Assembly (NCBI GenBank): GCA_964246695.1
Contig: CAXTSI010000374.1
Coordinates: 1-9,361, forward strand
DNA length: 9,361 nt
DNA from: Stigonema sp964246695
GTDB lineage: Bacteria; Cyanobacteriota; Cyanobacteriia; Cyanobacteriales; Nostocaceae
Direction: 5' to 3'
The notes below the pieces were generated by a model. The model was not told where the DNA came from, did not search any database, and worked only from the letters and a program-made list of their open reading frames with translations. Of the stretch, positions 4,677-9,361 are shown one piece after another (the stretch's first letter is position 1; each line of letters starts with the position of its first letter). A program made the position numbers and the translations under genes.

Positions 4677-7160
4677 ATGGCAAAGCGATCGCTCCAAGCA
4701 TCAGCTGAAGGCATTAGAAAAGCTAAACAAGCTTTTAAATACAAAGGTTGGACGCAAGAATACTTAGCGGCTGAAGTTGGTTTAGAAACTCGTCAGCCGA
4801 TTTGGAAGTTTTTTAGTGGTAAGTCTGTTGACCGTCAAGTCTTCCACGAGATTTGTTTTATCCTCAATTTAGATCCAGAAGATATTGTTGAAAAGGCTGA
4901 AACAGATCAAACAGCGCTTTTAGCGACGGCACAGGAAAATACTCTAAATGTTGATGCTCTAGTGTCAAAGTTGCGCGCCGCCCGCTACGAGAAAATTCAA
5001 GATCGGTGCGGCACTTTGCATCTAGTAGATATTGCCAGACCTTGCAAGTTAGATGACCTTTATGTTGATGTCAATATTTTAGAAGAAATCACTAGCCAAA
5101 GATGGTTGGAAATTAAAGATTTTCAAGGGTGTGAATCGAACGCCAGTTGCTATAACACGACAGCAGTTCCTTCAAGTCGGCATCCCATGAAGGCAGTCGC
5201 TGTCGAGAAACACTCATTCAGCACCGCCTCACCACCGGACTGCCTCGGTAACCCCCCGAAGTTTGGATCGGCGGCTTCTTTTGATCTAACTTCTGTGCGC
5301 AACGCACTACCTCAGGAACTCGATCCTTGTGGTTTAGGTAAGGTATGTCTTGAACAGGTTACAGGACTAGAAGCAGTCTTCAAATACTCCAAGTTAATGG
5401 TGATGGGAAAACCCGGGTCTGGTAAAACTACCTTTTTACAATCAATTGCTCTTCGTTGTAATCGGAAAGAGTTGAAACCGGACTGCCTACCAATTTTTAT
5501 AAGTCTGAAACACTTTGCTGAAGATACTAGCGATCCTAAGCAAAGTCAAATAAGCTTATTTAACTACCTTAATCAAGAGTTTATTAGTTGTGGTGCATCT
5601 GAGCAAGAACTCCCGACAATACTATTTCATGGCAAAGCTGTGATTTTGTTAGATGGTTTAGATGAAGTTGTAGATAAAGATAGTGATAAAGTTATCAAAG
5701 AAATTCGTGATTTTGCTGAAAGATTTTATAAAAATCAAATAATTATTACTTGTCGCATTGCTGCCCAAACATATAAGTTTAAGGGATTTACTGAAGTTGA
5801 AATTGCTGATTTTAACAAAACGCAAATCGCAGCTTTTAGCGAAAAATGGTTTTTGGCTGTTGCTAAGAATTCTGGAAAAGAAGCAAAAGCAAAGACTCTT
5901 GAGTTTATACAAAAGCTAAAAATTGCGGAAAATATCCAAATTCAAGAGTTAGTGAGTACACCAATTTTGCTAAATCTAACCTGCTTGGTATTTCAATTTT
6001 TAGGTGATTTTCCTAGCTTACGCTCTGAACTTTATAAACAAGGACTAGATTTGCTTTTGGGGCGCTGGGATGAGGTCAGGGGTATTAAACGAGATGAGGT
6101 TTATCGTCTGTCCTTACTACATAAAATTAAGTTGCTGAGTCGTGTGGCAGAAATTACCTTTACCCAAGGAGATTACTTTTTTCCAGAAACTAAATTGGTG
6201 CAACTCATTGCTGATTATCTCAGTCATCTTCCCCAAGTCCCAACCGATGCAGATGCTTTACAAGTAGCTAGTAGGGCGGTTTTGAAATCACTTGAGGCAC
6301 AACATGGGTTATTAGTTGAACGGGCACACGAAATTTATTCTTTTTCCCATTTAACGTTTCAAGAGTATTTCACCGCCAAAGAAATCGTTGCCAATGCCAA
6401 TTCTCAAACATTGCCACAATTTGTTACTCACATAAAGGAGAAGCGTTGGCTGTCAGTCTTTTTATTAACTGCGGAAATGTTGCACCCGGCTGATGATTTG
6501 TTGCAGTTAATGAAGCAACAAATTGATACGTTAGCAGCCTCAAGTAAAAAAATACAGGATTTTCTCAACTGGATCGGGCAAAAATCTTCCACAGTCACTG
6601 CATCCTATCACCCAGCTAGTGTGCGTGCTTTTTACTTTACCCTTGCCCTGCCTGTGGATCATCCTTTATCCCGTAACCAAAATCTAGCTCTGTGTTTGGA
6701 TCGTCGGCTTGCTCTTAAACTTACTGTTGATTTAGCCCTAGATTTGGCTCTGAGTTATGCCCTTGCCGTTAGTGTGGCAATAACTGCTGATATTTTCTGC
6801 CAACGCTTATCTGCTATCGGTTTAGCCCTTGACTTAGAACATCTGCTGGCGGAGCATCCGTCTTTACGACAACCACTGCAATACCTGAAAAACCAGCTAC
6901 CATTTCCCAGGCAAGGTAAACAAGCACTCAAGGCATGGTGGCAAGCGAATGGAGAAACTTGGACTGGGGAATTGCGAAGTCTAACGATCGGCGATCGCCA
7001 AATTGGTCATAACTGGCAGTTTAATGAAACTGAGTGCCAATTACTACAGCAGTATTGGGATGCTAACAAATTGCTGCTAGATTGCCTCAATAGTGCTAGT
7101 GATGTAACTCCCAAAGTGCGGCAGTTGATCGAGGAGACTTTGTTAGTAATTAGTAGTTAG
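4677..7160 (+). CDS. NACHT-domain STAND NTPase with N-terminal HTH-like domain (candidate defence protein)
   Basis: Large 827-aa cytoplasmic NTPase. Residues about 1-75 look like a helix-turn-helix domain (TQEYLAAEVG...PIWKFFSGKSVDRQVF...ICFILNLDPEDI). Residues 84-150 match the linker domain usual before cyanobacterial NACHT modules (LVSKLR...IQDRCGTLHLVD...VDVNILEEIT). The NACHT core has Walker A GKPGSGKT (244-251), Walker B VILLDGLDEV (322-331) and a sensor arginine in ITCR (R360). Next comes a helical region with the typical IYSFSHLTFQEYFTAKEI block, Leu/Ala/Asp-rich helices (LTVDLALDLALSYALAVSV), and a C-terminal part with IGHNWQFNE and QQYWDANKLLLDCLNS. Bacterial NACHT proteins of this build are linked to antiphage defence, with the C-terminus as sensor; that is family knowledge, not shown here. 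The effector would be the HTH-like N-terminus, unusual if it acts through DNA (inference). Oddity: a ~64-residue, repeat-like insertion (152-215) before Walker A. The frame is open throughout. Confidence 0.88.
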   Translation: MAKRSLQASAEGIRKAKQAFKYKGWTQEYLAAEVGLETRQPIWKFFSGKSVDRQVFHEICFILNLDPEDIVEKAETDQTALLATAQENTLNVDALVSKLRAARYEKIQDRCGTLHLVDIARPCKLDDLYVDVNILEEITSQRWLEIKDFQGCESNASCYNTTAVPSSRHPMKAVAVEKHSFSTASPPDCLGNPPKFGSAASFDLTSVRNALPQELDPCGLGKVCLEQVTGLEAVFKYSKLMVMGKPGSGKTTFLQSIALRCNRKELKPDCLPIFISLKHFAEDTSDPKQSQISLFNYLNQEFISCGASEQELPTILFHGKAVILLDGLDEVVDKDSDKVIKEIRDFAERFYKNQIIITCRIAAQTYKFKGFTEVEIADFNKTQIAAFSEKWFLAVAKNSGKEAKAKTLEFIQKLKIAENIQIQELVSTPILLNLTCLVFQFLGDFPSLRSELYKQGLDLLLGRWDEVRGIKRDEVYRLSLLHKIKLLSRVAEITFTQGDYFFPETKLVQLIADYLSHLPQVPTDADALQVASRAVLKSLEAQHGLLVERAHEIYSFSHLTFQEYFTAKEIVANANSQTLPQFVTHIKEKRWLSVFLLTAEMLHPADDLLQLMKQQIDTLAASSKKIQDFLNWIGQKSSTVTASYHPASVRAFYFTLALPVDHPLSRNQNLALCLDRRLALKLTVDLALDLALSYALAVSVAITADIFCQRLSAIGLALDLEHLLAEHPSLRQPLQYLKNQLPFPRQGKQALKAWWQANGETWTGELRSLTIGDRQIGHNWQFNETECQLLQQYWDANKLLLDCLNSASDVTPKVRQLIEETLLVISS
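5130..5321 (+). repeat. In-frame, repeat-like insertion in the NACHT gene linker
   Basis: Codons 152-215 encode a Ser/Pro/Cys-rich stretch without domain character, where related proteins go directly from the LEI.DL linker to the D(R)xGLGK motif. Bases 5141-5290 are 55% G+C against 39% for 4981-5130. The stretch has nested inverted arms CGACAGC/GCTGTCG (5158-5164 and 5199-5205) and CCTTCA/TGAAGG (5169-5174 and 5188-5193). It shares 10-mers CGCCAGTTGC and CAACGCACTA with the intergenic repeat mosaic at 2019-2088. It reads as a dispersed repeat inserted without breaking the frame. Confidence 0.6.
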
Positions 7161-7194
7161 AGCGAATTTCATTCAGGTAAACCATAATATAACC

Positions 7195-7221
7195 GTAGGG
7201 GCGCGGTTTCCGCGCCCTTAC
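7195..7221 (+). terminator. Terminator-like hairpin after the NACHT gene (repeat family)
   Basis: GTAGGGGCGCGG, loop TTT, CCGCGCCCTTAC: a 12-bp, G+C-rich stem 34 bases after the stop codon, with one G-T pair. It belongs to the same family as 1462-1490. There is no T-run, so termination is plausible from position and stability but unproven. Confidence 0.5.
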
Positions 7222-7296
7222 AATCTGGTCGATTCAATTCAAAACTGCTGTAGTGGTCAACACGGTTCGCTTAACTGATATCTTGCACTACCGCTC

Positions 7297-7483
7297 TTAT
7301 ACCCCACTTTCCGCACTTCATCGTGTAATACACGTAGATTTCCAATATCTGGCTAATGGTGGTTAGATAACAATCACAAATCACGAATAATTAACAGTAT
7401 TAATACTTGAGATTTGACCACTATTAGGAATAATTCTTGAATATCAACATATTACATCTTGAAGTGCGGAATATGGGTTATAC
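7297..7483. mobile_element. 187-bp MITE-like element with ~24-bp inverted ends
   Basis: TTATACCCCACTTTCCGCACTTCA-type left end (7297-7320) and its inverted counterpart (7460-7483) match at about 20 of 24 positions, with TTCCGCACTTCA/TGAAGTGCGGAA (7309-7320, 7460-7471) perfect. The interior is A+T-rich, non-coding, and contains a CGTGT/ACACG hairpin (7322-7334). No clear target duplication was found. It is probably a non-autonomous derivative of an insertion sequence whose transposase is elsewhere. Confidence 0.6.
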
Positions 7484-7506
7484 CAGGAACGAGTGCAAAT
7501 ATTTAA

Positions 7507-7546
7507 AGCTGAAACCCTTAATTTTTCGTTTAGAAACCCTTCAGCT
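7507..7546. repeat. Small repeat with AGCTGAA arms and GAAACCCTT direct copies
   Basis: AGCTGAA (7507-7513) and TTCAGCT (7540-7546) are inverted. GAAACCCTT occurs twice in direct orientation (7511-7519 and 7533-7541). It lies between the MITE-like element and the caspase-like remnant. Confidence 0.45.
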
Positions 7547-7569
7547 ACAATCAAATCACTATAGCAATC

Positions 7570-7778
7570 TCATTTAGGATTGCTAGTAATTTTTCCTAGT
7601 CCATATCGGTCAAAGTCTTCCGAGTATGGATCAAAGCCTTTCATAAGTTCGGTAATATCGCAGCATGAATTGCTTGAGTGTCTTTTAAAGTTACTGGTAG
7701 TGACAATTTACTATAAGCAGACTCTTCCACACCAATTAATAGTGTATAACCGTGAGTAAATTTATCGCCCATTTTCAT
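7570..7778 (-). pseudogene. Decayed start of a caspase-like (C14) peptidase gene joined to a NACHT-type linker fragment
   Basis: On the minus strand AAGGTGAG (7786-7779) precedes ATG at 7778 and a better spaced ATG at 7772. The frame reads MGDKFTHGYTLLIGVEES, then AYSKLSLPVTLKDTQAIHAA. This resembles the N-terminus of cyanobacterial caspase-family proteins (HGYALLIGV...LPVTVKD.QA), with the first strand and the start of the first helix. It stops at TGA (7643-7641) after 45 codons. Shifted by one frame, 7659-7570 encodes DITELMKGFDPYSEDF then DRYGLGKIT, which matches the linker that precedes the P-loop in cyanobacterial NACHT proteins, including DPCGLGK of the gene at 4677. No His/Cys catalytic dyad and no P-loop remain. 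An 8-bp hairpin (7562-7569/7578-7585) marks its 3' edge. It is best read as a fused or collapsed relic of a defence or cell-death locus. Identification rests on remembered family motifs. Confidence 0.6.
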
Positions 7779-7904
7779 CTCACCTTAAGAAATATAAATT
7801 ATGTTAAGCAATATGTATAACTAGCGTAGACGTAATTGAGTTCCGCTGACGAATAACTACTAAGAAACCTGCAAAAATCTGACTTTAGACTGGGCACAGT
7901 TCTT

Positions 7905-7923
7905 AAATATAAAGTTTATATTT
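7905..7923. promoter_or_regulatory. 19-bp perfect palindrome upstream of the dehydrogenase gene
   Basis: AAATATAAAGTTTATATTT is a perfect inverted repeat (9 + 1 + 9) ending 33 bases before the ATG at 7957. It could be an operator or overlap an A+T-rich -10 region. No convincing -35 box was found. The stretch 7787-7904 shows no other feature. Confidence 0.35.
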
Positions 7924-7956
7924 TAAACGCTGTGCATTATGATTTGAATCGCTGCC

Positions 7957-9297
7957 ATGAAAGCCTCTGCGCGTTTCTTCATGTTTCTTCTGCTACTGAC
8001 CACAGTAGCCTGTGACCGGACTCGCGCCTCCTTAGAAAAATCCCTAACCCAACATAAAGCGCCTTCGCCACAACTAGCACAGAATCCAGCACAGCCCAAA
8101 AATATCGTCCGTACTGAACCACTTTCACCCACACCAATCCGCATCACACTCAGCAATTTACCAAAACCCTTCGCTTCTGAAAGCGCCTCGAAGCCGCCTA
8201 CAGTAGTGCCAATTCCAGCAAACCCCACACTGCAAGTACCCTCTGGTTTTGTGGTCAACGTTTTTGCCGACGGTCTAGATGCCCCACGGTGGCTGGCATT
8301 AACCCCCACCGGTGACGTACTGGTGACAGAAACCAGGCAAAATCGGATTCTCCTGCTACGCGACACCAAAGGTGATGGTGTGGCGGATGTCAAAAAGACG
8401 TTTGCTAGTGCAGCAAACAAACTCAATATTCCCTTTGGCATGGCTTTTACAGGTAATTCCTTTTTTCTTGGCAACACTGATGCCGTACTCCGGTTTCCTT
8501 ATTCCAAAGGTCAACAGCAACTCACTGGTACTGGTAAAAAAATTGCTGACTTGCCTGGTGGTGGTTACAATCAGCATTGGACACGCAACGTAGTTGTCTC
8601 CCCCGATGGCAACAAACTATACGTTTCTATTGGTTCCCAATCCAACGATAATCAAGAACCGCTCCCACGAGCATCAGTTCAGGTAATGAACTTGGATGGT
8701 TCCCAGCAGCAGACTTTTGCCTCCGGCTTGCGAAACCCAGTCGGTTTAGACTTTCACCCAGTGACAAAGGAACTTTACGCCACTGTCAATGAACGGGACG
8801 GTCTAGGCGATAACCTAGTACCAGACTACTTCACACGCCTACGTCCAGGTGAATTCTACGGCTGGCCCTATGCTTATCTCACACCCAAAAACCTCGATCC
8901 GCGTCAATTTGCGAATGGTAAGAGTAAACGCCCCGACTTGGTATCCCGTACTCGCACCCCAGATGTGCTTTTCCAAGCGCATTCTGCAGCATTAGGATTG
9001 CAGTTTTATCACGGAAAAACGTTTCCCGAAAAATACCGTAATGGTGCTTTTGTTGCTTTTCGTGGTTCTTGGAACCGCGATCGCGGCACTGGCTACAAAA
9101 TCGTCTTTGTTCCTTTCGATACTAAAGGACGACCGCAAAGCTACTATGAAGACTTTCTAACTGGATTTCTCCTAGACCCCACTGTGCCCACTACTTGGGG
9201 TCGCCCTGTAGGCTTATTGGTCTTACCCGATGGCAGTCTTTTAGTTACTGATGAAGTTAATAACCGGATTTATCGAGTTCAGTATACGGGGAGTTAG
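7957..9297 (+). CDS. Glucose/sorbosone dehydrogenase family protein (PQQ-type beta-propeller), predicted lipoprotein
   Basis: A 446-aa exported protein. Residues 1-19 form a signal peptide: basic start, hydrophobic FFMFLLLL, then TVAC with C19 as a plausible, slightly atypical lipobox. Residues 20-90 are a Pro/Ser-rich linker. Residues about 92-443 match the sorbosone/soluble glucose dehydrogenase propeller: VPSGFVVNVFADGLDAPR, a Ca-binding-like DTKGDGVAD, NQHWTRN with H207 in the place of the catalytic base, GLRNPVGLDFHP, NERDGLGDNLVPD, GEFYGWPYAY, FRGSWNR and a closing LPDGSLLVTDEVNNRIYRV. The family oxidises sugars or aldehydes using pyrroloquinoline quinone; the substrate here is unknown, and many cyanobacteria are not known to make PQQ, so activity is uncertain. 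The ATG is fixed by an in-frame stop closely upstream (TGA at 7945-7947). Base composition is about 50% G+C in a sampled stretch (8221-8280), higher than the other genes. Its stop lies in the terminal heptamer array. Confidence 0.9.
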   Translation: MKASARFFMFLLLLTTVACDRTRASLEKSLTQHKAPSPQLAQNPAQPKNIVRTEPLSPTPIRITLSNLPKPFASESASKPPTVVPIPANPTLQVPSGFVVNVFADGLDAPRWLALTPTGDVLVTETRQNRILLLRDTKGDGVADVKKTFASAANKLNIPFGMAFTGNSFFLGNTDAVLRFPYSKGQQQLTGTGKKIADLPGGGYNQHWTRNVVVSPDGNKLYVSIGSQSNDNQEPLPRASVQVMNLDGSQQQTFASGLRNPVGLDFHPVTKELYATVNERDGLGDNLVPDYFTRLRPGEFYGWPYAYLTPKNLDPRQFANGKSKRPDLVSRTRTPDVLFQAHSAALGLQFYHGKTFPEKYRNGAFVAFRGSWNRDRGTGYKIVFVPFDTKGRPQSYYEDFLTGFLLDPTVPTTWGRPVGLLVLPDGSLLVTDEVNNRIYRVQYTGS

Positions 9298-9361
9298 TTG
9301 TTAGTGGTTAGTTGTTAGTGGTTAGTTGTTAGTGGTTAGTTGTTAGTGGTTAGTTGTTAGT
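9293..9361. repeat. Heptameric tandem repeat array (STRR type), right end
   Basis: GTTAGTT and GTTAGTG alternate without error from 9293 to the last base, nearly ten heptads, so the effective unit is 14 bp. On the minus strand the units are AACAACT and AACCACT; the first is identical to the unit of the left-end array. The stop codon TAG (9295-9297) of the dehydrogenase gene lies in the first heptad. The array probably continues beyond the window. Confidence 0.95.

Noticed and set aside
4556..4744. 62-codon minus-strand frame
   Set aside because: Runs across the NACHT promoter and start region, with no recognisable features.
5658..5912. 84-codon minus-strand frame
   Set aside because: Antisense shadow of the NACHT core; Phe/Ser/Lys-rich product as expected from A+T-rich antisense.
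7923..8477. 184-codon minus-strand frame
   Set aside because: It lies opposite the dehydrogenase gene, whose protein has clear family motifs. The minus-strand protein is Ser/Arg/Cys-rich with no recognisable domain.
8356..8593. Two 73-codon frames on opposite strands
   Set aside because: Both overlap the dehydrogenase gene in other frames and show no protein-like features.

Overview
The window looks like chromosomal DNA of a filamentous (Nostocales-type) cyanobacterium. The sequence shows four HIP1 octamers GCGATCGC (918-925, 4685-4692, 6991-6998, 9077-9084), heptameric tandem repeats (STRR type) at both ends, many hairpin-forming dispersed repeats between genes, and genes of moderate A+T content. 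Because both ends lie inside arrays of the same heptamer AACAACT, in opposite orientation, the window may be a whole contig that broke at repeats (inference).

Left part (1-3374): two plus-strand signalling genes with closely related receiver domains but different output domains. The first is a receiver-EAL protein, a predicted c-di-GMP phosphodiesterase with all catalytic residues present. The second is a receiver-histidine kinase hybrid. The 990 bases between them hold no convincing intact gene. They hold a 93-bp MITE with 10-bp target duplications, two hairpin repeats, the remnant of an IS200/IS605-type element on the minus strand, and a mosaic of dispersed repeats.

Middle (3380-4676): two minus-strand paralogous small genes, one with a transmembrane segment and a cysteine-containing tail, the other a short version without them. 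They are followed by about 540 bases of non-coding DNA that contain a 109-bp inverted-repeat element and a good sigma70-type promoter for the next gene.

Right part (4677-7160): a NACHT-domain STAND NTPase (827 aa) with an N-terminal helix-turn-helix-like segment, of the type linked to bacterial antiphage defence. A G+C-rich, repeat-like in-frame insertion sits in the linker just before its P-loop. The roughly 800 bases after it (7161-7956) contain a terminator-like hairpin, a second MITE-like element, and a decayed minus-strand gene start. That remnant resembles a caspase-like (C14) peptidase N-terminus joined, out of frame, to a NACHT-type linker. NACHT and caspase pieces side by side suggest a partly decayed defence or cell-death locus (inference).

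The last gene (7957-9297) encodes a predicted lipoprotein of the glucose/sorbosone dehydrogenase (PQQ-type beta-propeller) family, unrelated to the defence gene. Its stop codon lies inside the terminal heptamer array.
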